Shown here: piece after piece, positions 1 to 6,901 of the stretch
Numbering within the stretch: position 1 is the first letter of the stretch
How the letters are laid out: each line of letters opens with the position of its first letter
Source of the DNA: Parachlamydia sp.
Lineage (GTDB): Bacteria > Chlamydiota > Chlamydiia > Chlamydiales > Parachlamydiaceae
Assembly: GCA_021298935.1 (NCBI GenBank)
Contig: JAJTHR010000174.1
Span: forward strand, 1 to 9,123
Direction: 5' to 3'
DNA length: 9,123 nt
Made by a program: the position numbers and the translations under genes
The notes under the pieces: model-generated
Seen by the model: the letters and a program-made list of their open reading frames with translations, nothing else
What the model was told of the DNA's origin: nothing
Database searches by the model: none

Positions 1-598
1 CTATGTGTGGTGCGAAAGGCTGCAAGGCGTGGCGATCATCGATGAAGAGGTGTGCCGGCAATACATGTGCACGGGCCCGGTGATCCGGGGAGCGGGCGTA
101 GCTTATGACATCCGTAAAGCCTATCCCTATCTTGGCTATGAAACATACGACTTTGAGATACCTGTACGGAAAGAAGGAGATTGCTACGCCCGTTACCTCG
201 TCCGCATGGAAGAGATGCTTCAAAGCTTGGTCATCATCAAGCAGGCCATGCAGCGCCTTAAGGCCGGGCCTGTCATTACCGATAACCGCAAGGTGGCCCT
301 GCCCCCAAGAAAAGAATTGGCACGCAGCATGGAAGCCGTGATCCATCAATTTAAATTAATTTGCGAAGGGCTCCATCCACCGGTCGGCGAACTCTACTAT
401 CCTGTCGAATCGGCTCGCGGCGAGCTTGGATTCTACCTTGTCAGCGATGGAAGGCCGAAACCCTACCGCTTAAGGGTTCGATCGCCTTCTTTTCCTCATG
501 TGGAAGTGCTCAAAAAAGTGATGCCCGGGCATGTGATATCCGACCTTGTCGTGGCCATTGCCAGCATGGACCCAATACTTGGAGATGTAGACCGCTAA
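1..598 (+). CDS. nuoD: NADH-quinone oxidoreductase subunit D, C-terminal part (5' end outside window)
   Basis: This is the 49 kDa-type subunit of complex I, in the peripheral arm where it meets the membrane. With NuoH and NuoB it forms the quinone-reduction pocket. It descends from the large subunit of NiFe hydrogenases but carries no metal. About 198 residues are visible, with the first full codon at base 2. Family hallmarks run in order: GPVIRGAGVAYDIRKAYPY, then the EGDCYARYLVRMEEM helix, then SMEAVIHQFKL, then GELGFYLVSDG followed by KPYRLRVRSPSF, and finally the typical end ASMDPILGDVDR. The N-terminal half, which carries the quinone-site His and Tyr of the family, is missing. Because NuoD ends normally and nuoE follows at once, this is a separate nuoD or a nuoCD fusion cut by the window edge; the sequence cannot decide which. 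The stop TAA shares one base with the nuoE ATG. Confidence 0.97.
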   Translation, partial: YVWCERLQGVAIIDEEVCRQYMCTGPVIRGAGVAYDIRKAYPYLGYETYDFEIPVRKEGDCYARYLVRMEEMLQSLVIIKQAMQRLKAGPVITDNRKVALPPRKELARSMEAVIHQFKLICEGLHPPVGELYYPVESARGELGFYLVSDGRPKPYRLRVRSPSFPHVEVLKKVMPGHVISDLVVAIASMDPILGDVDR

Positions 599-1113
599 TG
601 CTATCAGATGAAACCAAACAAGCTATATTCAAGCTGCAAAGACGCTATCCGGAAAAACGGTCGGCCCTTCTTCCCGCCCTCCATTTGGCTCAAGCAGAAG
701 CTGGCTACCTACCCTGCGAAGTGCAAGAGGAAGTCGCAAGGCTTTTCGAGCTGGATGTAAATGAGGTAAACGGCGTGGTGAGCTTTTATGACATGTTCCA
801 TGATCAACCCGTCGGGAAGCATCATCTGCATGTCTGCAAAAATATTTCCTGCATGCTACGCGGGGCCGACGGACTGCTTGCTCGCCTGTGCCAAAAGTTG
901 CAAGCGGCGCCCGGGGAAACGACAAGCGATGGGGCTTTTACAATTATCGCCTCCGAATGCCTGGCAGCCTGCGATCGCGCCCCTGTCATGCTTGTCGATG
1001 ACAAAGTCGTCGGTCCTGTAAAAGAGGAGGAAATTGAAGAGATCCTGCACAAGGCCCGGCAAGGACATGGACATCCCTCTCCCATTGATATTAAGGAGGT
1101 GAACCATGCCTGA
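598..1113 (+). CDS. nuoE: NADH-quinone oxidoreductase subunit E (24 kDa type)
   Basis: This peripheral subunit carries the 2Fe-2S cluster N1a, next to the FMN of NuoF, and belongs to the thioredoxin-like ferredoxin family. The product is 171 residues, a normal length. An N-terminal helical domain (about 1-65, with LPALHLAQAEAGYLP and VNGVVSFYDMF) precedes the cluster domain. Its four ligands follow the family spacing: Cys80-x4-Cys85 in HVCKNISC and Cys121-x3-Cys125 in SECLAAC. The open frame extends upstream to base 361 but that part overlaps nuoD. The ATG at 598, in a TAATG junction, gives the standard N-terminus. A GGAG lies at 581-584, rather far away (13 bases), so coupling to nuoD translation is likely. 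The last 18 or so residues after KEEEIEEILHKA form a His/Pro-containing tail, whose codons also hold the nuoF ribosome-binding site. It overlaps nuoF by 8 bases. Confidence 0.97.
   Translation: MLSDETKQAIFKLQRRYPEKRSALLPALHLAQAEAGYLPCEVQEEVARLFELDVNEVNGVVSFYDMFHDQPVGKHHLHVCKNISCMLRGADGLLARLCQKLQAAPGETTSDGAFTIIASECLAACDRAPVMLVDDKVVGPVKEEEIEEILHKARQGHGHPSPIDIKEVNHA
1092..1102 (+). promoter_or_regulatory. Strong Shine-Dalgarno sequence of nuoF, inside nuoE
   Basis: TAAGGAGGTGA matches 11 consecutive bases of the complement of the usual bacterial 16S rRNA 3' tail. The GGAGG core ends 6 bases before the ATG at 1106, which is optimal spacing and fixes the nuoF start. It lies wholly in the nuoE reading frame and encodes part of the NuoE tail. 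Confidence 0.88.
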
Positions 1114-2413
1114 AGAGCGCGTTTTGACAGCTTTCATGGATGATCCGGCTCAAGTGGGGATTGAAACTTACGAAAAGAATGGTGGCTACCAGGCCATTAA
1201 AAAAGCGATTCCTGGCATCCAGCCGGCCGATCTTGTGGAACAGGTGAAGCAATCCTGGCTGAGAGGGAGAGGAGGGGCAGGCTTTCAGACCGGCTTAAAG
1301 TGGAGCTTCATTCCAAAAAATAGCGCCCAGCCCAAATACCTGGTATGCAATTGCGATGAAAGCGAGCCGGGAACATTTAAAGACCGCTACATCATTGAGC
1401 ATGATCCCCATCAGCTCATCGAAGGGATCATCCTTGCGAGTTATGCCATTGGAGCCGCACAGGCTTTTATTTATTGCCGCGGCGAGTTTTTTCAAGGGAA
1501 CAAATTATTGAGAACAGCGATTGAGGAAGCGAAGGCGAAAGGCTATGTGGGACAAGGGATTTTAGGGACAGACTATTCATTGGACATTGTGGTCCATCCG
1601 GGAGCCGGCGCCTATATTGCCGGCGAAGAGACAGCCCAGCTGAACTCGCTGGAGGGTTTTCGTGCAACGCCTCGTTTAAAGCCCCCATTTCCGGCTATCG
1701 CGGGCCTGTACCGCCAGCCCACCATTGTCAATAATGTCGAGACCCTTTGCAATGTCGTCCATATTGTCAATCGGGGGGTCGAATGGTATTTGAGTATCGG
1801 CAAGCCGAAGAATACCGGGACAAAAATTTTTCAGGTAAGCGGACACGTGCAAAAACCGGGCTGCTATGAATATCCTTTAGGAGTCCCTTTACGGGAAGTG
1901 TTGGAAAAAGCAGGGTGGATGTTTCCCGGGCGTACGTTCAAAGCATGCTATCCGGGCGGATCGTCGTGTGCCCTTTTGACAGAAAGGGATCTTGATATTT
2001 CCATGGATTTTGAAAGCTTGGCCCAGCGCAAATCCATGTTGGGGACCGCATCCATCATTGTGATGGATGATTCGGCCGATATGGTTAAAGTGGCTATGCG
2101 TTTAATGGAATTTTATCAGAATGAATCGTGCGGAAAATGCACTCCGTGCAGGGAAGGAACCCGTTGGACCAAGCAAATTTTAACTCGTATTTTTAACGGA
2201 AGCGGCAGGACAGAAGACCTGAAAGTCATCCAGGATGTTTGCATGAGCATGGAAATGAACTCCTTTTGCCCGCTCGCTCCGGGAGCCTCTCCTCCTATTG
2301 TAAGCGCCATCCGCGAATTCAGGGAGGAATTTGAAGCCTACATTGGACGCAATCCTCACAATGAAAGCAGCCCAGAAATGAAAATCTCTTACCCCTATAT
2401 GTTTAAACGATGA
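1106..2413 (+). CDS. nuoF: NADH-quinone oxidoreductase subunit F (51 kDa type, NADH- and FMN-binding)
   Basis: This is the electron-input subunit. It binds NADH and FMN and carries the 4Fe-4S cluster N3 at the tip of the peripheral arm. The product is 435 residues, usual for the family. The FMN/NADH Rossmann region shows RGRGGAGF then GLKW (53-66), CNCDESEPGTFKDR (81-94) and GAGAYIAGEE (166-175). A SLBB-like domain follows at about 240-330. The N3 ligands are Cys342, Cys345 and Cys348 in SCGKCTPCREGT, plus Cys388 in SFCPLAPGA. The motif usually read YICGEETALL is here YIAGEETAQL, with Ala172 for Cys and Gln178 for Leu; neither residue is an N3 ligand. The C-terminal half, with VNNVETLCNV, MDFES and APGA, resembles E. 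coli NuoF more than Thermus Nqo1, as I recall those sequences. The start is set by the strong upstream SD. The stop overlaps nuoG by four bases (ATGA). Confidence 0.98.
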   Translation: MPEERVLTAFMDDPAQVGIETYEKNGGYQAIKKAIPGIQPADLVEQVKQSWLRGRGGAGFQTGLKWSFIPKNSAQPKYLVCNCDESEPGTFKDRYIIEHDPHQLIEGIILASYAIGAAQAFIYCRGEFFQGNKLLRTAIEEAKAKGYVGQGILGTDYSLDIVVHPGAGAYIAGEETAQLNSLEGFRATPRLKPPFPAIAGLYRQPTIVNNVETLCNVVHIVNRGVEWYLSIGKPKNTGTKIFQVSGHVQKPGCYEYPLGVPLREVLEKAGWMFPGRTFKACYPGGSSCALLTERDLDISMDFESLAQRKSMLGTASIIVMDDSADMVKVAMRLMEFYQNESCGKCTPCREGTRWTKQILTRIFNGSGRTEDLKVIQDVCMSMEMNSFCPLAPGASPPIVSAIREFREEFEAYIGRNPHNESSPEMKISYPYMFKR

Positions 2414-4665
2414 GCGAAGAAACCCTTATTCACTTTACGATCGATGGCCTGTCTGTATCAGTCCCTAAAGGGACGACCATCTACGAGGCTGCCAAGAAAA
2501 GCGGAATTGATATTCCTATTTTCTGCTACCAGGACCGGATGCCTCCCTTTGGCGCATGCCGCATGTGCCTTGTGCAGGTGGAAAAAATGGCAAAATTGCA
2601 AACCTCCTGCACACTCGAAGCGACTGAAGGAATGGTCGTGCATACGCAAAGCACGCAGGCAGTCGAAGGACGCGAAGGTATTTTGGAGCTGCTTTTAATC
2701 AATCATCCGCTTGATTGCCCCATTTGCGACAGGGGAGGGGAATGCCCCCTTCAGGACCAAACATTCAAACATGGTCCGGGAAAAAGTCGTTTTTACGAAG
2801 ATAAAAGGCACTTTACCAAGCCCTTGCCAATGGGACCCGTCCTGATGCTTGACAGGGAGCGATGCATCATTTGCGCAAGGTGCACCAGGTTCGGGGAACT
2901 GATTGCAGGTGATAATGCCCTTGAAATGAAAGAAAGAGGATTTCGCAGCGAAGTGGGTTCGAGGGATGGAGGTCCGGTTGAATCCAAATTTATTGGAAAT
3001 ACCATTAAATTATGCCCTGTCGGTGCTCTTACAAGCCAGGTTTACCGTTTCCGTGCCAGGCCTTGGGATAATGATGCGGCGCCTAGCACATGCACCCTTT
3101 GCCCTGTCGGTTGCAGCATGATTCTCGATTCGCGCGATGGGGAAATTGTGCGCACCCGCTCGCGTGAGAACAAGGCCGTCAACGATATTTGGATGTGCGA
3201 CAAGGGGTGGTTCGGTTACGAATTTGTCTTGCATGAAGAGCGTCTCAAAACCCCTTTGGTCAGAAAAGAGGGGAAGCTTCAGCCTGTAGAATGGGAAGAA
3301 GCCCTTGATCTGATAGCGGCAAAAATGAAAGAGGCCTCTTTAAGTGGAAAGGCTGCCGGGTTTGGAGGCAATCCTCTGACAACCGAGGAATGCAGCCTTT
3401 TTCAACAATTGATCCGCAAAGGGGCCGGCGCTAACCATGTCGACCATCGCATCGGGATGCCGCTCTTCCCCATGAACGAAGAAGTCCTGTCTCCAGGGAT
3501 GCAGCAGCCCCTTTCAGACTGCGAGGAACTGTCCTTTGCTTTTCTGTTTGGTGTGGATTTGACCGAAGAGTTCCCCGTCATTTGGCTCCGCCTTAAGCAG
3601 GCGATCAACCGAGGGGCAAAGGTGTTCTTTTTTGGCCACTATACCCCTGAGATTGCGCGCCATCTTCATCAAACGGTCTTACATGCACCAGGAGAAGAAT
3701 TAGAGCTAATCGGCCAACAAGGCGCTCTTGTCGAACAGCTCATGGCAGAAGGGAAAAAAGGGGCGTTTTTCATTGGCAGGCAATACTTGGCCTCCATGCA
3801 GCGCGCCCCTATCCTGAAGGCCCTGATGGCTCTTTCACAAGCAAAGGTGCCTTTAAATCTCCTTGAAGGCAGGGGAAATAGCATGGGGGCAAGATGGGCA
3901 GGCATGCATCCCGAGTGCGGGGACCCCGGTTTAAATGCCATGCAAGTGATGCAGGAAGCGGCTGAAAAAGAGTGGGATTTGCTTTATGTGGCAGGAGCCA
4001 ATCCTGCAAAAAAATTTCCTAAGAAGATGTGGGCCCAAGCCAGAAAAAATTTAAAGTTTCTAGTGGTGCAAGACCTCTTTTTAACGGAGACAGCCTTAGA
4101 AGCCGATGTTGTGCTGCCAACGCTTAGTTTCGTTGAAAAAGAAGGGACGTTCATTAATATCGAAGGGAGAGCCGAGCGCTTGCACCCAGGTAAAGCGATT
4201 CCCAAGACGCTTTATTCCGATGGGGAAATTTTTAAAGTGGTGGCACAGAAACTAGGAGCTTCCCTTGAAGAAATAAAAGAATTTAAAACTCCCTTGCAAT
4301 CGAGAGCCTCTTTTTCAAATGAACTTTCAGTACCGATGGGATCCCTTCGTGCCACTTTTGCCCCATTCCTTTTTGACAATGGCGTAAGAATGAAACACGA
4401 TTCCCATTTAATTCAACTGGCTAAAAAACCAAAGGCCTGGCTGCACCCAAGCGAGGGGGAAATGCATGGGCTTAAAGCAGGTGAAAAGGTCTTGCTGGCA
4501 GTCGGTGAAAGTGAAATTATTGCCGAAATTGGATTTGATGAGGGAGTGGCTAAGCAGACGATTGTACTGCCGCTTGGATTCGATGCCTTATCTGTCCAGG
4601 AGTTAGGACCTAATTTACTGAATGGCTTAAGCGTTGAAATCAGAAGAGGCAGCCATGTGGAATGA
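2410..4665 (+). CDS. nuoG: NADH-quinone oxidoreductase subunit G (75 kDa type, iron-sulfur)
   Basis: This is the largest peripheral-arm subunit, carrying electrons from N3 towards NuoI. The product is 751 residues, shorter than E. coli NuoG (about 900) and near Thermus Nqo3 in size. All clusters can be read: N1b 2Fe-2S (Cys39, Cys50, Cys53, Cys67); N5, His-ligated (His99, Cys103, Cys106, Cys112); N4 (Cys152, Cys155, Cys158, Cys202 in LCPVGAL); and the optional N7 (Cys228, Cys231, Cys235, Cys263). Residues from about 270 on form the degenerate molybdopterin-oxidoreductase fold, with GFGGNPLTTEE (317-327), LLYVAGANPAKKFP and EADVVLPTLSFVEKEGTF. A vestigial molydopterin-dinucleotide-type C-terminal domain follows (about 660-745). 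I expect no Mo cofactor, as in the rest of the family. No SD is visible before the ATG. The ATGA overlap with nuoF suggests reinitiation by terminating ribosomes. Confidence 0.97.
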   Translation: MSEETLIHFTIDGLSVSVPKGTTIYEAAKKSGIDIPIFCYQDRMPPFGACRMCLVQVEKMAKLQTSCTLEATEGMVVHTQSTQAVEGREGILELLLINHPLDCPICDRGGECPLQDQTFKHGPGKSRFYEDKRHFTKPLPMGPVLMLDRERCIICARCTRFGELIAGDNALEMKERGFRSEVGSRDGGPVESKFIGNTIKLCPVGALTSQVYRFRARPWDNDAAPSTCTLCPVGCSMILDSRDGEIVRTRSRENKAVNDIWMCDKGWFGYEFVLHEERLKTPLVRKEGKLQPVEWEEALDLIAAKMKEASLSGKAAGFGGNPLTTEECSLFQQLIRKGAGANHVDHRIGMPLFPMNEEVLSPGMQQPLSDCEELSFAFLFGVDLTEEFPVIWLRLKQAINRGAKVFFFGHYTPEIARHLHQTVLHAPGEELELIGQQGALVEQLMAEGKKGAFFIGRQYLASMQRAPILKALMALSQAKVPLNLLEGRGNSMGARWAGMHPECGDPGLNAMQVMQEAAEKEWDLLYVAGANPAKKFPKKMWAQARKNLKFLVVQDLFLTETALEADVVLPTLSFVEKEGTFINIEGRAERLHPGKAIPKTLYSDGEIFKVVAQKLGASLEEIKEFKTPLQSRASFSNELSVPMGSLRATFAPFLFDNGVRMKHDSHLIQLAKKPKAWLHPSEGEMHGLKAGEKVLLAVGESEIIAEIGFDEGVAKQTIVLPLGFDALSVQELGPNLLNGLSVEIRRGSHVE
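4642..4649 (+). promoter_or_regulatory. Shine-Dalgarno of nuoH, deciding its start
   Basis: AGAAGAGG lies 5 bases before the ATG at 4655 and inside the end of nuoG. It favours that ATG over the in-frame TTG at 4634, which would add seven residues (KSEEAA-type, polar) and has no SD in front of it. Confidence 0.6.
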
Positions 4666-5632
4666 GGTCATGATTGTCTTGATTAAAGGAATTATTTTAA
4701 TCGGCGCTTTATTTACGGCTGCTGCCTACATGACTTTCCTGGAGCGAGTGGTCATGGCAAGGCTGCAGTTAAGGCTGGGCCCCAATCGGGTGGGCCCTTT
4801 TGGGCTTTTGCAGCCGATTGCCGATGGAATCAAGCTATTGACCAAAGAAAGATTCCAGCCGGCAGGGGTCGATACGTTCATTTACTGGTTTGCACCGGCC
4901 ATTTCCCTTTTTTCCGCCCTTTTTATTTTTGCTTTAATCCCTGTCGGATTGATTAATATTGGCGGGCAAACGGTCTACCTGCAAATTGCCAATATCGATG
5001 CAGGCATTCTTTTTCTTTTAGCCATCTCCTCGCTGGCCGTTTATGGAGTCGTTTTAGCCGGATGGGGGTCGAATAACCGCTATTCCTTGCTGGGCGGCTT
5101 AAGAGGCACCGCCCAAATGATCAGCTATGAAATACCGATGGGGCTTTCCCTTTTGACTGTCGTTTTAGCGACAGGTTCTCTGAATTTAAGGGAAATCGTC
5201 GAGCTGCAGGAAAAAGGACATTGGTTCATTTGGACCCATCCGCTCAGTTTTATTATTTATGTGATCACTGCTTTTGCCGAAACGAACAGGGCCCCTTTCG
5301 ACCTGCCTGAAGCCGAGCAGGAATTAACGGCGGGTTACCATACGGAATACGGAGGGATGAAATTCGCCATTTTTTTCCTCGGAGAATATATCAATATCCT
5401 GGCGATCTCCTCCATTGCAACCACTCTTTTTTTAGGGGGATGGGAAGGACCCTGGAACATTCCTGTCCTTTGGTTTGCCTTGAAAGTGGCTTGCTTTGTC
5501 TTCTTCTTCATGTGGGTGAGGGCCACGCTGCCCAGGTTCCGCTATGACCAGTTGATGAGCTTTGGATGGAAAATTTTGCTGCCGCTAGCCCTCTTGAATC
5601 TAATCGTGACAGCCTACTTTATTTTGGTGTGA
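4655..5632 (+). CDS. nuoH: NADH-quinone oxidoreductase subunit H (membrane, quinone chamber)
   Basis: This membrane subunit (ND1 type) docks the peripheral arm, lines the quinone chamber with NuoD and NuoB, and starts the charged axis that runs into the membrane arm. The product is 325 residues with about eight hydrophobic helices. Family motifs are intact: FLERVVMAR (28-36), then RLGPNRVGPFGLLQP (40-54) and ADGIKLLTKE; GGLRGTAQMISYEIPMG (147-163); the acidic loop AETNRAPFDLPEAEQEL (208-224) continuing GYHTEYGGMKFA; and RATLPRFRYDQLM (289-301). The loop glutamates and Asp215 correspond to the conserved acidic residues proposed to couple quinone chemistry to proton movement. The ATG at 4655 is chosen for its SD and because it gives the standard N-terminus directly before the first membrane helix. 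It overlaps nuoG by 11 bases. Confidence 0.97.
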   Translation: MWNEVMIVLIKGIILIGALFTAAAYMTFLERVVMARLQLRLGPNRVGPFGLLQPIADGIKLLTKERFQPAGVDTFIYWFAPAISLFSALFIFALIPVGLINIGGQTVYLQIANIDAGILFLLAISSLAVYGVVLAGWGSNNRYSLLGGLRGTAQMISYEIPMGLSLLTVVLATGSLNLREIVELQEKGHWFIWTHPLSFIIYVITAFAETNRAPFDLPEAEQELTAGYHTEYGGMKFAIFFLGEYINILAISSIATTLFLGGWEGPWNIPVLWFALKVACFVFFFMWVRATLPRFRYDQLMSFGWKILLPLALLNLIVTAYFILV

Positions 5633-5633
5633 A

Positions 5634-6107
5634 ATGAAAGATACGTTAAAAAAAATATCCACGTTGATCGGCGGCCTGTTTATCGTGCTTAAGCATGCCT
5701 TTATCCGTCCGATCACGATCCGTTATCCGGAAGAGAAAAGGCTCTTACCTGTCCGCTCAAGGGGAAGGCATTACTTGACAAAATGGAATGACGGCCTTGA
5801 AAGGTGCGTCGGGTGTGAATTATGCGCCATTGTCTGTCCCGCGCAAGCCATCTACGTGCGGCCAGGTGAAAATACGCCAGACAATGTGCATTCGCGTGGA
5901 GAGCGTTATGCCTCTGATTTTCAAATCAATATGATTCGCTGCATCTATTGCGGTTACTGCGAAGAGGCCTGTCCGACCGGGGCAATCATTCTTAGCAATG
6001 AATATGAACTGTCCTCCTACACGAAAGAGGAGCTTATTTTTACGAAAGAGAAATTGACAGAGAAAAACCCCGGTGATGCGGGAAGAGACCCGAATAGGGA
6101 GATATAA
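5634..6107 (+). CDS. nuoI: NADH-quinone oxidoreductase subunit I (2x 4Fe-4S, TYKY type)
   Basis: This peripheral subunit carries clusters N6a and N6b, which pass electrons from NuoG towards N2 in NuoB. The product is 157 residues. An amphipathic N-terminal helix (about 1-30, GLFIVLKHAFIRPITIRYP) anchors it at the membrane surface. Two ferredoxin motifs follow: Cys58, Cys61, Cys64, Cys68 (CVGCELCAIVCP) and Cys103, Cys106, Cys109, Cys113 (CIYCGYCEEACP). In the ferredoxin fold the fourth Cys of each motif completes the cluster of the other. The ENTPDN and RGERYASDFQINMIRC segments are typical. The C-terminal tail from about 140 is polar and not conserved. One base separates it from nuoH. There is no clear SD, only a weak GGTG at 5626-5629, so translation probably depends on nuoH. 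A run of eight A lies at codons 5-8. Confidence 0.97.
   Translation: MKDTLKKISTLIGGLFIVLKHAFIRPITIRYPEEKRLLPVRSRGRHYLTKWNDGLERCVGCELCAIVCPAQAIYVRPGENTPDNVHSRGERYASDFQINMIRCIYCGYCEEACPTGAIILSNEYELSSYTKEELIFTKEKLTEKNPGDAGRDPNREI
6096..6101 (+). promoter_or_regulatory. Shine-Dalgarno of nuoJ
   Basis: AGGGAG lies 8 bases before the ATG at 6110, within the last codons of nuoI. It supports this start. Confidence 0.65.
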
Positions 6108-6109
6108 GT

Positions 6110-6607
6110 ATGCAATGGATTTTAGGAACGCTTCTTATTCTCTCTTCAGTGGGAATTTTAATAGTAAAAAAACCGGTCCAGGCAAGCCTATGTTTTATGC
6201 TCACGCTGCTCACCTTGGCTGCCCTTTATCTTGAACTATCGGCAGAGTTTATCGCAGCGATTCAAATTCTGATTTATGCCGGCGCCATTTTAGTTCTATT
6301 TATGTTTGTGATCGTTCTATTTCAGGACGCCCATCAACAGATCGATCACAAGACGCCCCAAAGCAAGCGGGCTTTTTTACTTTTTTCAGCCGCTGTCTTT
6401 ATCGGAGCCTTGTTGTATTTTATTGCGCGCATTTCAGGATGGCAGCCGGGAGATCGAATTGTCAACGCTGATTACGGTACAGCCCATTCGCTTGGCCGTC
6501 TGCTCTATATTGACTTTTTCTTCCCTTTTGAAGCATTGATCGTCATTTTTTTGGCAGCGGCCGTCGGCGCCCTTTATATTGGCAGAAAGGAGTCTCCAAA
6601 TGAATGA
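6110..6607 (+). CDS. nuoJ: NADH-quinone oxidoreductase subunit J (membrane, ND6 type)
   Basis: This small membrane subunit sits between NuoH/NuoA and NuoK. Its third helix carries the flexible pi-bulge that changes conformation in the coupling cycle. The product is 165 residues with about five hydrophobic helices (roughly 1-19, 25-43, 50-72, 87-107 and 135-157), somewhat shorter than E. coli NuoJ. The best-conserved stretch is present: ELSAEFIAAIQILIYAGAI (42-60) followed by LVLFMFVIVLF, with Glu46 and Tyr56 at family positions. The loop between helices 4 and 5 (about 108-134) is polar and variable in the family. It starts two bases after nuoI and overlaps nuoK by 8 bases. The identification rests on this helix-3 motif and on its position between nuoI and nuoK. 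Confidence 0.95.
   Translation: MQWILGTLLILSSVGILIVKKPVQASLCFMLTLLTLAALYLELSAEFIAAIQILIYAGAILVLFMFVIVLFQDAHQQIDHKTPQSKRAFLLFSAAVFIGALLYFIARISGWQPGDRIVNADYGTAHSLGRLLYIDFFFPFEALIVIFLAAAVGALYIGRKESPNE
6586..6592 (+). promoter_or_regulatory. Shine-Dalgarno of nuoK, deciding its start
   Basis: AAAGGAG lies 7 bases before the ATG at 6600, inside nuoJ. The reading frame stays open upstream to 6579, but the SD would then fall inside the gene, so 6600 is the start. Confidence 0.8.
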
Positions 6608-6899
6608 AGCCTTTTATATTTTCCTAAGCTTGGCATTATTTGTCATTGGAGCTGTTGGAGTTCTCGTCAAACGAAATGCCCTTATCGTTTTTCTTTCGAT
6701 CGAGCTCATGCTTAATGCAGCCAATCTCCTTTTTGTCGCTTTTTCAAAATCATGGGGCAATGAGCTCGGCTTGCTATGGGTCTTCTTTGTTCTCGTAGTT
6801 GCTGCTGCCGAGGCTGCCGTTGGACTTGCAATCGTGATCAGCCTGTTCCGTTCGAGAGGCGTTGTCGATATCGATCAATTCAACCGTTTGAAGGGATGA
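6600..6899 (+). CDS. nuoK: NADH-quinone oxidoreductase subunit K (membrane, ND4L type)
   Basis: This three-helix membrane subunit links the charged axis of NuoH/NuoJ to the antiporter-like subunits NuoN, M and L. The product is 99 residues, the usual length for the family (about 100). The three helices are roughly 3-23, 28-49 and 58-83. The two buried glutamates essential for proton pumping are present: Glu35 in LSIELMLNAANL and Glu71 in VAAAEAAVGLAIV, equivalent to E. coli Glu36 and Glu72. The C-terminal sequence VVDIDQFNRLKG is typical. It overlaps nuoJ by 8 bases, and its stop lies within six bases of the candidate nuoL starts. Confidence 0.97.
   Translation: MNEAFYIFLSLALFVIGAVGVLVKRNALIVFLSIELMLNAANLLFVAFSKSWGNELGLLWVFFVLVVAAAEAAVGLAIVISLFRSRGVVDIDQFNRLKG
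6891..6895 (+). promoter_or_regulatory. Shine-Dalgarno of nuoL, deciding between two ATGs
   Basis: AAGGG ends directly against the ATG at 6896 but is 6 bases from the ATG at 6902. This favours 6902. The 6896 ATG forms an ATGA overlap with the nuoK stop and stays possible; it would add two residues (Met-Ile). Confidence 0.5.
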
Positions 6900-6901
6900 T
6901 T

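Noticed and set aside
521..532. Perfect 12-base palindrome ATGCCCGGGCAT
   Set aside because: It lies in nuoD coding for Met-Pro-Gly-His in a normal conserved region. It is a single copy with no context suggesting an operator or recombination site.
361..597. Upstream extension of the nuoE reading frame
   Set aside because: It overlaps the conserved end of nuoD and encodes an Arg/Cys-rich sequence unlike any NuoE. The ATG at 598 gives the family N-terminus.
3091..4665. Molybdopterin-oxidoreductase-like region of NuoG as a possible formate dehydrogenase
   Set aside because: This fold is a normal degenerate part of NuoG, and the N-terminal N1b/N5/N4 clusters and operon context identify complex I. 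No convincing Mo-ligand Cys/Sec site was seen.
4777..4801. GGGCCC inverted repeat with a 9-base loop followed by TTTT, resembling a terminator
   Set aside because: It encodes the conserved NuoH motif GPNRVGPFG, and the operon continues for more than 4 kb. The stem is only six base pairs and arises from Gly-Pro codons.
6776..6895. Upstream extension of the nuoL reading frame
   Set aside because: It overlaps nuoK in another frame and encodes a Cys/Arg-rich stretch with no NuoL similarity.
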